A DNA stretch of 64,000 nucleotides from Lentinula raphanica (Eukaryota > Basidiomycota > Agaricomycetes > Agaricales > Omphalotaceae). A model generated the notes under the pieces. It saw nothing but the letters and a program-made list of their open reading frames with translations, ran no database searches and was not told where the DNA came from. Positions 48,599 to 57,277 of the stretch are shown here, piece by piece (position 1 is the stretch's first letter; each line of letters begins with the position of its first letter). The position numbers and the translations under genes were made by a program. The stretch spans positions 124,001 through 188,000 of the forward strand of contig JANVFP010000008.1 of NCBI GenBank assembly GCA_027919835.1, in the 5' to 3' direction.

Positions 48599-50610
48599 CT
48601 AGTTTCGACTCCAAACCTGCTTCCCTTTGACCCATGTGCTCTGCACGACTCCTTGACTGTCAAATACAACCAAATCAGCATCCGCACCCGGCCGAAGAGT
48701 ACCCTTTTTCTTTTCAATCCCAAGGCATCTAAGAAAGCATGAGACGAATGGATAAATCTGGTCAGAAACGGCTTACTTTGCAGGATTGTATGTAGCGCAC
48801 TTGATGGCCTCCGCTAAAGTGCAGCCGGTGAAGCGAGCGAAATTCCTTACACATTTATCCAAAGTGACGACACTGCAAAGGTATAGTTAGATATGCACAG
48901 TCGAATATGGTTCGAAGACATGCCTGCCAGCAAGAGTGTTAGTACCTTCCAAATACAGCTTGTCACCCTCTTTCACGAATCGCTTTCCATCTCGCCATTC
49001 ATGCACACCATCCCGAAGATTAGGATCCAATATTTTCATCGCTGGGTGTACCGAATCAACAAAGCGTAAATTGGGGCGGGAAAAGGTACTCTTACCATCG
49101 GTTATCAAAATACAACCCTCAGGATAGGCCGAATAAGCCAGCTGGGGAAAATGTGTCGGGCGTGTTAAAAGCAGGACGGGGACCTATTCAACGGAAACCA
49201 CTAACCCTCACAGAATTAGGATGCGAGTGAATGCCATCCACAATCATCTCATAGAATGGTCTTACGAACTCGGACGTGGAATCCAGGCTGAAACCGGCAA
49301 TGCTCTGGGTTTTTTTCAGAGAGGCGCCTTTTCCACTAAGTGCCTTGAACATGGGTGTTTGTGGAGGAGTCTCCACTTCGTCAAATGCCTCTGAACCAAC
49401 AGGAGACTTGATGATTGTCTTGCTGTCAAATCGCGTCGGGGTAAGGGCAACAGGGGACATCGGACCTCCACTATAAAGGGCTTTTGATGTGATGGGTGAA
49501 AATGGGGAATATAGATGGGGAGAAGCCCCAAGTAAACCGATGATAGAAGGATCTCGGTGGTGAAGCTGTGGCATGGCATTGAACAGATGCGTAATCAGGC
49601 GTGCCCCATGTTGAACCGCTGAGGTAGCAATGTCAGAAGTAGCAATACTGCATAAAATCAATGAGCACAGTTGTCCTATGAAAGCAGAGAGGCATCACCT
49701 ATGGCCGATAGAGAATATCACCCCTCGTTTCGTCAGTTCTCCTACGGTACTCATAACACCAGTGACTTCTGGAGCAGCAGTAATAATTCTGACACCATTG
49801 TCTGCGCCATTGGACATCAACCAATCTTCGGAGTCTGCGAGATTTTCTGCTCCGTACAGTTCTTCGAAGGACTTCATACCTTCCGAAGCTGTGACAAGAA
49901 ATGAGGGGGCATGTGCCCCACGTTTAGCCATGTCGATGAAGGGTCCTTCCGCATGCCAACCAAGCACAGTAGCTGAAGTGGGAGTAGCAAAGGGTCGAAG
50001 AAGCCGCAGGATTTTGGGATATAAAGATCGCTCTTGAGTCTGCAAAGAGAATGAATGATTGCAACAAACTGTGTACAGAGCAAAGGTTCTAACTTACGAT
50101 TAGAGTAGGGACAAACCTGGATATCCGGGGTTATATCGGCTTCACACGAACGAAGACGGACGGAACTCACGAAGTTACACCAGTCTCGACAATCCTCTCT
50201 GCGACGTCTTGTAAACTAGTCTTGTAAGCATCATCGTCACCGTCAAACACAGAGAAATCGAATCCGTATGCTCCGTTGATTTGAATGTCAATAAGACCAG
50301 GACTGTAAGAGTCTATTGGTTTTCGCCTGTAGTCCCGGAATCAAGTCCACGAACCTCAAAATGTTTCCACCAAGGTCGATGATCTTGGCTGGCCTCTCTT
50401 TCATCAAGAAGAAAGTTCTCTGTCATTCATTTAATCAGCTTGAGTGACACAGTGAAGAAGGCCAATTAGATCCTTTACCTGAGCATCCAAGATAGCACCA
50501 CGACGTTCATCAATCCAAAGGTCTTTCTCTATCAGCGAACCATCTTCCTGAGGGAGAAAGCAGTTCGTGAAACAGACAAGGCCGTTGTGGGAGGTCATGA
50601 GGGAGGTCAT
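48599..50610 (-). CDS. nagA: N-acetylglucosamine-6-phosphate deacetylase, 524 aa
   Basis: Removes acetate from GlcNAc-6-phosphate, first committed step of amino-sugar catabolism (chitin recycling). Nine exons on the minus strand: 50610-50479, 50419-50355, 50302-50171, 50116-50098, 50039-49699, 49647-49206, 49141-48924, 48872-48777, 48728-48599. Amidohydrolase landmarks: [18 protein letters not shown], metal-binding [43 protein letters not shown] and the closing [15 protein letters not shown] fungal-type insertion of about 90 Ser/Pro-rich residues separates the LFNAMP loop from the GIHSH strand. Two oddities: exon 4 has only 19 nt, and the intron 48873-48923 begins with GC (GGCAG|GCATGT). The two nearby in-frame ATGs (50610, 50598) arise from a 12-bp tandem duplication. 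No GlcN-6-P deaminase or kinase adjoins it. Confidence 0.94.
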
Positions 50611-50994
50611 GAGGGCAGTGGATGATGAAAGTAGCAGATCAAAGCTTGTTTTGTCCTTTTCAGATGCTAAGGTGGACCACCATATGCATTCCCGATATAG
50701 TCCAATACAGGCCGCACCAAACTTCCAATTTTCGACGGGTTGGACAGCCTGGCAGGGGCATATGGTGAATTATCGTAGATGTCTTTCATTTCAAGGCCAT
50801 GGACCTAGGTCTTGCTTGCTCTCATGATTCATCGCAAGTTTGAGCTTGAAGCGCTTTCGCCTTTCGGGAGCGTGACGGTCGGGACTCGGGAGGACAACTT
50901 GCAGAATCATACGTGCCGGAATGCCGGCGCGACCAAACAGGACCAAATGGTGACAATGAATGGATGACTTACTACACTCTACTACTGTAGGTAT
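50611..50994. other. Intergenic flank of the DNA transposon
   Basis: Upstream of nagA; ends at the 9-bp target duplication. No gene seen. Confidence 0.4.
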
Positions 50995-51003
50995 GGATTC
51001 TGC
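50995..51003 (+). repeat. Left copy of 9-bp target-site duplication
   Basis: GGATTCTGC, repeated exactly at 54026-54034 immediately outside the other end of the inverted-repeat element. Confidence 0.85.
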
Positions 51004-51187
51004 TAATCTCGTACCCAGATGTTCTAGGGAACTCCGGCATCCCAGTGCCGCGAAAATACAAACGTAAATAACTGAACAAACAAAAAAACAAACATCGGGT
51101 CGTTCCCTAGAACATCTGGTGCGTTCTGCTACCAGGGGGGCGCCTCCTGGCGCCTCGATACACAGCCACCGCAAGCGTGACAGCCAA
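51004..51187 (+). repeat. Left terminal inverted repeat with internal 18-bp hairpin
   Basis: Pairs with 53850-54025 in inverted orientation with small indels. Contains its own perfect 18-bp inverted repeat, 51015-51032 against 51102-51119 (CCAGATGTTCTAGGGAAC and its complement), with a 69-nt loop. Confidence 0.8.
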
Positions 51188-51277
51188 CCGCGTTGGTCGT
51201 CCTTTCTTCCTTCCTGCTCGTCTCTCCCTTATCTTTTCCGTATCCGACGTCTTGCGGCTCAGCCGCTCGTGGGCCAA

Positions 51278-53392
51278 ATGGCGCCTGGCCATTCTCGATT
51301 GCAGGATCACGAGAAGGACTACAAGCGGTCTCAGAAAAAGCTGGAAATCGCTCGCATGGAGGCTTCAAGACGTACCGGTTACGATTCGAAATCAACGCGC
51401 GCTCTTCTTTCATCAGAGTTCACTCGTATTACTGGAGGCCTTTCTGCGTATACCTGGCAAATTGACACGGCCGAGGCACTTCTTCTGGGTCTGGATTGTT
51501 CAGTGATAGCGGGTACAGGAGCTGGGAAGACTATGCCTTTTGTGATGCCATTGTTTATTGAAAAAGAGAAGCGGGTAGTCATCATCTCTCCTCTCAATGC
51601 TTTGGAGGAAGATCAGGTAAGGAGATCATTAATATCACTCATTGACATGCTCTAAATTGTTCATCTCTTCATGTGTCTATCAACAGGCAGAACGGTTTAA
51701 TGATATGGGCTTATGTGCTGTTGCTGTCAATGGAGAAACATGGACTAATGAGATACATAATGTGAGTAACAGATATGTCTACTTCTTCGCTCTCTCATCT
51801 CCATCTCAGCGTATAGCAAATAATGAGTATAGAATCATAATTACATCCCCTGACATGGCGCTTGAACACGATCCATTTCGCTCCCTTCTAAGCAACCCAA
51901 AACTTGCCCAAAAAACGCTGTCAGTTATCGTAGACGAGGCTCACTGTATCTCTCAATGGGGTGACAAGTTCCGCCCCATCTACCAACGGCTCGGTACGCT
52001 TCGTGCGTTTGTACCCGCAAAAGTCCCATTTCTCGCTACATCGGCCACGATGCAACCTCTCGTCTTGGCCGAAATCCGCAAGGTTCTTCATATTAATCCC
52101 ATCGATTCTTTCCACCTCAACATGGGAACTGATCGCCCAAACATCGCGTGGTTCGTTCATCGAATGAAAGCTGCAAAATCTGATCTTAATGCCCTCAACT
52201 TTGCGTTAAGAAGAGACCTCGCAAGTAGTGAAATCACGGAGCTGGTTCAAACGATGATCTTCTTCGACGATATCAACGTCTCGATGGATGCCATGAAACA
52301 CCTTCGTGCATGTCTTCCTCCCCAGCTACGAGGACAAATTGTGGTTTATCATTCAAGGCGCTCATCGAACTCGAAACGCCGTGTTCTAGAGGAGTTCCGT
52401 TCAGGTAAAATCAAGGTTTTACTCACCACTGAGGCAGCTGGCATGGTAAGCTTGTAATGTTTTACATTCTTGTTGACATGTTTGCTCATTGCGCCAAAGG
52501 GTTGTGACTTGCCTTCAGTTCAACGTGTCATCCAATTCATGGTGCCGAAATCTCTGGCTATCTGGCTTCAGCGAGCTGGACGAGCTGCGCGCAGTCGTCT
52601 TATATGTGGAGAGGCTTTCTTATTGGTTCAACCTACAGTTTTTCAAGAGAAGAAATCCAAAGAATCCGACAACGCCGATATTGTAATGTTCAGAAAAGAC
52701 ATCGAGCCGGGTTTACGATTGTGGATTGAGGCTTCAGGTTGTAGGCGGGAAGTTGCCGCCGAGTACTTCAACGATGGTGTAACTCGATCAGGTATCGATC
52801 ATTTATTCACGATATACTCGCCCCTTCTAACATGCTCCTAGAACCTACTGGGCTATGCTGCGACAACTGCATACGCAAGTCAAATCCACGTCACCCTATG
52901 CTTCAAATAGAACAAGTCATACCTCCATCACAAAGTCCCGATAGCAACGGTGAAGAATCGTCGGAGGTTCGCGCCCCAGTCTCCAATCGTCGCCATGAGC
53001 ACCTCAGTCAAGTCCGGGTGTGTCTTGCTACTTGGCGCGATACGACCTTCAAATCAATGTACATCGAACAGCCGTGGGGTCCGCATGGTCTCCTGCCACC
53101 ATCCGTTCTTACTGCCATTGCAACAAAAGCTCGACTTCACACAGTCGAAGACTTGATCTCAGTTGCCGGATGGGGTAAAACCTTTGCACGGAAACACGGA
53201 GAGGAGGTGCTTGCTCTTGTTTCGTCTTTGGACCACGAACATCATGCCGTCGTTGAGCAAGAGAAGTCAAGAGGATCCGAAGTGAAAAGTGGTGCAGATA
53301 GATGGAGTTCTCGATTGACTTGTGAGGTGACACAGTCAAGAGCAAATTTTTCCATAACACTTGAAGCACCAAAAGGCCGGCGACTTTTCTAA
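51278..53392 (+). CDS. RecQ-like DNA helicase carried by the transposon, 630 aa
   Basis: Superfamily 2, 3'-5' DNA helicase. Five exons: 51278-51616, 51687-51761, 51810-52445, 52500-52791, 52842-53392. Motif I is GTGAGKT (residues 79-85). Motif II and the RecQ hallmark read DEAHCISQWGDKFRP (DEAH at 180-183), motif III ATSAT, motif VI QRAGRAAR. The RecQ zinc-binding part is kept: GCRREVAAEYF and CCDNC. After it a C-terminal region (LPPSVLTAIATKARLHTVED, VAGWGKTFARKHGEEVL) resembles an HRDC-like helical domain. The ATG at 51278 is chosen because it is the first after the TIR. The frame is intact, so the gene may be functional. It ends 4 bp inside the stop of a convergent minus-strand frame. Location inside a TIR element, not a host locus, distinguishes it from cellular RecQ/Sgs1, which are much longer. 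Confidence 0.88.
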
Positions 53393-53793
53393 CCACCAGG
53401 ACGCCTTGGCGGTTTGTGCCAGACCCGAACTATCCTAGGTAGCTCTTCACAAGTCATAAGTGAGTCTCGAGCATATCGACATCTCTGGTTGGAGTGACAA
53501 TCACTATCTCCATAAAACAAGGCATCCAGAAAGAGAGGAAGATCTAGACCCTGGGCAGCAATTGCATCCAAGACTGCCAGAACTGGATCTAGCCGAGAAC
53601 GACCTTTCCAAGCAAGCTTTGTTGTGCGATGGTTTGACAGTGCCATAGGCTCGGCTGGCTCCATTTCATCATCAGAGAAAATTTCCGCACAGCCATCAGA
53701 CTCATCATCTGAGATTTCATAAGGCTCGTTAGAGTTGTCATCGTATAGTTCGAAGATTTCATCAATGTCGGAAGGCGCATCGTCAGAAGACAT
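53389..53793 (-). pseudogene. Truncated N-terminus of a transposon-associated protein (DUF6589-like), 134 codons
   Basis: Single frame on the minus strand. It opens with an acidic stretch (MSSDDAPSDIDEIFELYDD) and then reads VLAVLDAIAAQGLDLPLFLD, ALFYGDSDCHSNQRCRYARD, LMTCEELPRIVRVWHKPPRR before stopping. From memory, this LDAL-x-x-GD-x-DC ... AR-x-x-LM ... ELP-x-I-x-x-W-x-KPPR pattern is the opening of large Agaricomycete proteins carrying a DUF6589 domain, often found beside RecQ-like helicase genes. There the protein continues for several hundred residues after KPPR; here it ends at once and abuts the helicase stop. This is what an internal deletion would leave. Family assignment is from memory and should be treated as moderate. 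Confidence 0.55.
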
Positions 53794-53849
53794 AGTTGAG
53801 CAGATGATGTTTGAAGACTATGTACAGACTACAGAAAACTGCCGGGTAA

Positions 53850-54025
53850 CACGGCTGTCACAGTGGCTGTGTATCGAGGCGCCCCCCTGGTAGCAGAATG
53901 CACCAGATGTTCTACGACGCAATGAGTTGTTTGTTTTTTTGTTTGTACAAATATTTACGTTTGTATTTTTCGCTGTCAACGCGGTCCGCGTTAGTCCGCG
54001 TCGTGAACATCTGGGAACGAGATTA
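53850..54025 (-). repeat. Right terminal inverted repeat with its own hairpin
   Basis: Inverted partner of 51004-51187. Contains a self-complementary pair, 53903-53919 and 53999-54014 (CCAGATGTTC then TACGACG; complement CGTCGT then GAACATCTGG), with one unpaired base. Confidence 0.8.
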
Positions 54026-54034
54026 GGATTCTGC
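54026..54034 (+). repeat. Right copy of 9-bp target-site duplication
   Basis: GGATTCTGC, identical to 50995-51003. Confidence 0.85.
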
Positions 54035-54313
54035 TGTGATACACCAGGATGCAGGATGCAGCTGTATCGAAACTGGCCTCTAAATCCCTCTTTACCCGGA
54101 TCAAATCGTAAGCGAACCCCAAGCCCTTCGGAAACGATTTCGGATTATCTAAATACCCAAAGGACGATTTCCATTATTCCCTCAGAGCTGGCTCTCCTCA
54201 CAACATCCACCAAGTCGCAAACCGATTGAAACTCCATACACTCCAAATCTATATTCAAGCAGAAGTCTCGTTATATCTGACATCTACCTTCATCGAACAA
54301 CATCCCAAGCGCT

Positions 54314-55102
54314 ATGGCTCTTTCCGTATTCGTCCTACCACTGGGAATCATCTTCGTCTTGTTCACATCCGCTGTCGCTCCTGAGGTCTTCGCTGCTCCG
54401 ACGAAGGCCTTCTTTGAAAGCGAGCTGGGATCGAAAGACATTCCTGGTTCTGCCTTGCCAAGTCGTCTCCCTAAATACTATCCTTCGTCTCCTTCAGTGG
54501 CCGGTGCTGATCCTCCTACCGGTGCTGGTGGTAGTTACGATGCCGTGGCTCAGCAGATGAAACGCGATATATTCTTCGATTCGGTCCTCAGTACTCGTGC
54601 CCTCGACGCCGACCTTCCGGGGCCCTATTGTTCTCCTTCATCTGTTACAGCTACTGCCGCTGCCGCTCTTCGACAGGGTAACGCCGATCTAAAATGGGGC
54701 CATCGTCGGCCTGTACTCAATGCCCGTGGGGAAGGTGTTTCCTTGGGACCAGTAAGTCCTACATAAAGATCATATTGTGACCCATTTTCTTATAACAACA
54801 AGCTGAAAAGTGACGATCCCAAGAGTTGGCACTTGGCCCTTTGCAAAATCTCAACTCACATCCAAATCATGAGCGTGGAAGTCAATGCTTGTAACGCAGA
54901 GCAGGTTTTAAATGTCAAACATGCTCGACTGGCAGCATTTTGTGATAACAATGAGGCTCTGATACGAAATCTCTTGCAGGAGGCCAAGGGAATGCAGGAG
55001 AAAGCTATCTCCTCCCCAGAGATTCTAGAGGACGTTTCTACAGCCATTACAGTTCTAACATTGTACAAACATACTTGTGAACATGTTCCTCGTGGAGCTT
55101 AG
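54314..55102 (+). CDS. Putative secreted protein of unknown family
   Basis: Exon 1 54314-54751 joins in phase across a 51-nt intron (GTAAGT ... AACAAG) to exon 2 54803-55102, about 246 aa. A clear signal peptide (MALSVFVLPLGIIFVLFTSAVA) opens it; the next 120 residues are Pro/Ser/Gly-rich. Exon 2 is helical: SDDPKSWHLALCKISTHIQI, MSVEVNACNAEQVLNVKHAR, LIRNLLQEAKGMQEKAISSP, AITVLTLYKHTCEH. I do not recognise the family. The true 3' end may lie further on: open stretches with similar character continue to about 55700 but no phased join was found. It sits between two mobile elements and may be lineage-specific. Confidence 0.5.
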
Positions 55103-55764
55103 TCGATGCTCCGATGTATAAACCTGGTGTTCATTTAAGTACTTACAGTATGATACTTATGGTTTCGTGCGTGCGAAGCATTGAAGCGGCAACTCGTTGT
55201 ATCAATGTATGTGGAGAGCGAATTTCTTCCAATCTGCAATCCTTCTTTTCTACTTTCTCATCACCAGTAGGTGCGACATCAATTTCACCCGTATCGGTAG
55301 TTCTTGACGCTTTGACTGACATACTGTATCAGCTACTACTACCTGCTAGTGTGCACGACAGATCGGTATGTCCAGTGGCATATTATGTGACCGTATGCCC
55401 CATCTGCGCACCTCGTTGATATTTTTGCCACCATTGGAGACTCGAACTATTCATCTACTTCATGGACATGCATATACCCAATCAGAGACCACTGGCAGAG
55501 CTTCGAAGGTGACTCCCAGCCTCGTGCTGCTGGTACTATCTTGATATCCTCACTCTTGGATATTAGCGAGCTTGCCATCTCGCATGAGTCTGCCTACGGG
55601 AGACTATCATCACACTGGGCAGTACATGATGCGTTCTATTTCTGGACAGTTCACCACTTGGGAGCAAGGCTCAGGTTGTGTCGTGAGGGAATCATTGAAG
55701 ACCAATAATTCGACTTGCCTCGCCGTTAATCCTGACTCCGTCGGTTGTCCAAGTAGCACTGCTT
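55103..55764 (+). other. Possible further or decayed exons of the upstream gene
   Basis: Two open stretches in different frames: 55114-55419 (IEAATRCINVCGERISSNLQ) and about 55392-55707 (IYPIRDHWQSFEGDSQPRAA, then HWAVHDAFYFWTVHHLG). They look coding but need a frame change around 55380-55420 with no plausible intron there. Confidence 0.3.
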
Positions 55765-56150
55765 ACCTGTGCTAGTATGCCACGACCAGGCTATCCGCAT
55801 TCCTTCCGACCATCCTTCCGACCATTCCGACCGTTAGGGACTTCACCTCGGTCTCGATCACTCACTCGTGCACGCAGGGCAAACATACGATCATTTCCGA
55901 ATCTATTCCGTAGAGTATAAAGGACTACGTACTTTGTATCTTACGGGGGGAACTTTTCGAATCTCACTACTTTATCCTGCTACTTCGCGTGCACTTAAGG
56001 ATTCCAGTTGAGTGAACAATCTTGAATTCTTATATCTCTTGTCGCGTTACCCTTATCTCGATAAGCTACCGTGACATATTTTTTAGCATCTTAGTGGTGT
56101 TTTTCTCTTACTAGAAGGTATCCATCCAGTCTGATCAACTGGACTCTCCT
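55765..56150 (+). repeat. Probable 5' LTR region (boundaries uncertain)
   Basis: Non-coding stretch directly upstream of gag. Contains TATAAAGG at 55916-55923 followed by a plausible transcribed leader. Without the 3' copy in the window the limits cannot be fixed. Confidence 0.35.
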
Positions 56151-56151
56151 C

Positions 56152-56163
56152 TGGTATCGAACG
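56152..56163 (+). promoter_or_regulatory. Candidate primer-binding site
   Basis: TGGTATCGAACG begins with the TGGTATC shared by retroelement sites that pair with the 3' CCA end of initiator tRNA, and lies between the presumed LTR and gag. The following bases do not match the usual initiator-tRNA complement, so this is tentative. Confidence 0.25.
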
Positions 56164-56215
56164 AAAGGTTTGAACAGAATTTTCATTCTCACACGAATTT
56201 TATTACTTTGAACAG

Positions 56216-57277
56216 ATGTCTAGTCGAATTTTGCGCTCTCGACGACGTGCTATGAGCGATCCGGCTGTTCCGGGTGCTCTGTCCCACTCTGAGGAGAACT
56301 CGGGAAATTCTCCTCGCCCCGAATCCCCTTTGACACCGATTGAGTCGGAAGGACCATCGGTATCCGTGCTGCCTGAGCCGGATTTGGCTGAGTTGAATGA
56401 ACCAGCGATTGGCCCTGTCGAGCCTTCACTGTCTGGTGAAGTGCCTGGGGGGCCAATGAACCCTGACGAGCTTCCACTCGGTGGAATGGCTGGAGGGCGA
56501 ATCACTTCTACAGGGAATAGTGCCCCTGAGAAGATCATTGATAATTATCCTATAGAAACGTTGAATGAAAACGTCTTGAGCCCTGAACAAGAGCTCACAG
56601 TAAAAATGGCTGAAGCCGCTTTGAATAACACACAGCGTGAAAATTTCACGCGCCGTCAAAACTCTGTAAGGGTTATGGATGACGACGAGGACTCCCATGG
56701 GGAGGGAATGTCATCAGGAAAAGGAAAGGGAGTAGACCCGAAGAACTGGGGAGCTACCCATTTGAATGATGATGAGATGAACCCTGAGGTTCAAGCTCAG
56801 ATCTTGAATAGTCTGGGAAAAGCCAGGAAGCCGAAAGAGGATTCAAGGGAACGGCGATCCCAGATGCATGAGATGTTCGAAGAATTCCAGGCCTGGCAAC
56901 ACCAGGAAGCGGAACGCTTCGAAGCGAAGATGAACGAACAGCTTCAAGAGTTGAAGCGGGAGTTGTTCGAAAGAAAAGTGAAACGGGAACTTGAAGAACC
57001 TGAGGTTCTTCGGGATATTCCTATCGTTCTGGATGAACCTGAGCCCAAGCGGGTCCGGATTTCTGTTGATAATGGGCGCAGATTGCCTGGGCGACCATCT
57101 GAATTGATAGCCCCGTCTAGCCATGTTGGAAAGCTATTCAATCAAATGAGAATCGCCGATAGGGAGTACTATTCTGATTCTGACAAGGAGAATGAACCTT
57201 GGCCGGAAGAGAAGCCTACTTGGAAGGCCTGGCAAGGGGATGAATATCAAGCCATTGAAGCCAACGGAAATCTTTGA
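56216..57277 (+). CDS. Retrotransposon Gag, N-terminal frame, 353 aa
   Basis: Starts MSSRILRSRRRAMSDPAVPG and is Pro/Glu-rich, then charged and helical: a coiled-coil-like stretch (MHEMFEEFQAWQHQEAERFE, MNEQLQELKRELFERKVKRE) suits self-assembly. It ends PWPEEKPTWKAWQGD... just where the capsid domain of the next frame begins. The overlap (57192-57277) and the direction of the shift (+1) suggest the two were one gag frame. The likely point is the GGGG run at 57236-57239, where loss of one G would fuse them. Confidence 0.75.
   Translation: MSSRILRSRRRAMSDPAVPGALSHSEENSGNSPRPESPLTPIESEGPSVSVLPEPDLAELNEPAIGPVEPSLSGEVPGGPMNPDELPLGGMAGGRITSTGNSAPEKIIDNYPIETLNENVLSPEQELTVKMAEAALNNTQRENFTRRQNSVRVMDDDEDSHGEGMSSGKGKGVDPKNWGATHLNDDEMNPEVQAQILNSLGKARKPKEDSRERRSQMHEMFEEFQAWQHQEAERFEAKMNEQLQELKRELFERKVKRELEEPEVLRDIPIVLDEPEPKRVRISVDNGRRLPGRPSELIAPSSHVGKLFNQMRIADREYYSDSDKENEPWPEEKPTWKAWQGDEYQAIEANGNL

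Larger units (their letters stand above)
51004..54025. mobile_element. DNA transposon with ~180-bp TIRs, 9-bp TSD and a RecQ-like helicase (3,022 bp)
   Basis: The ends are inverted copies: TAATCTCG at 51004 and CGAGATTA ending at 54025. Matching blocks follow inward (ATACAAACGTAAATA, ACAAACAAAAAAACAAAC, AGAACATCTGGTGC, CTGCTACCAGGGGGGCGCC, TCGATACACAGCCAC, TGACAGCC), out to about 51187 and 53850. A perfect 9-bp direct repeat flanks the element, so this is a recent, precisely delimited insertion. Cargo: a five-exon RecQ-like helicase (+) and a 134-codon frame (-) that looks like the N-terminus of a larger protein. Long TIRs plus a 9-bp duplication resemble Mutator-like elements, but no MULE transposase is present. 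It is therefore a non-autonomous or internally deleted member of a family whose mobilising enzyme lies elsewhere, or of an undescribed family. Confidence 0.85.

Noticed and set aside
51278..53392. Helicase considered as a Helitron RepHel or cellular Sgs1/RecQ gene
   Set aside because: No Rep (HUH) domain, no Helitron ends; the gene lies inside TIRs with a TSD and is far shorter than Sgs1.
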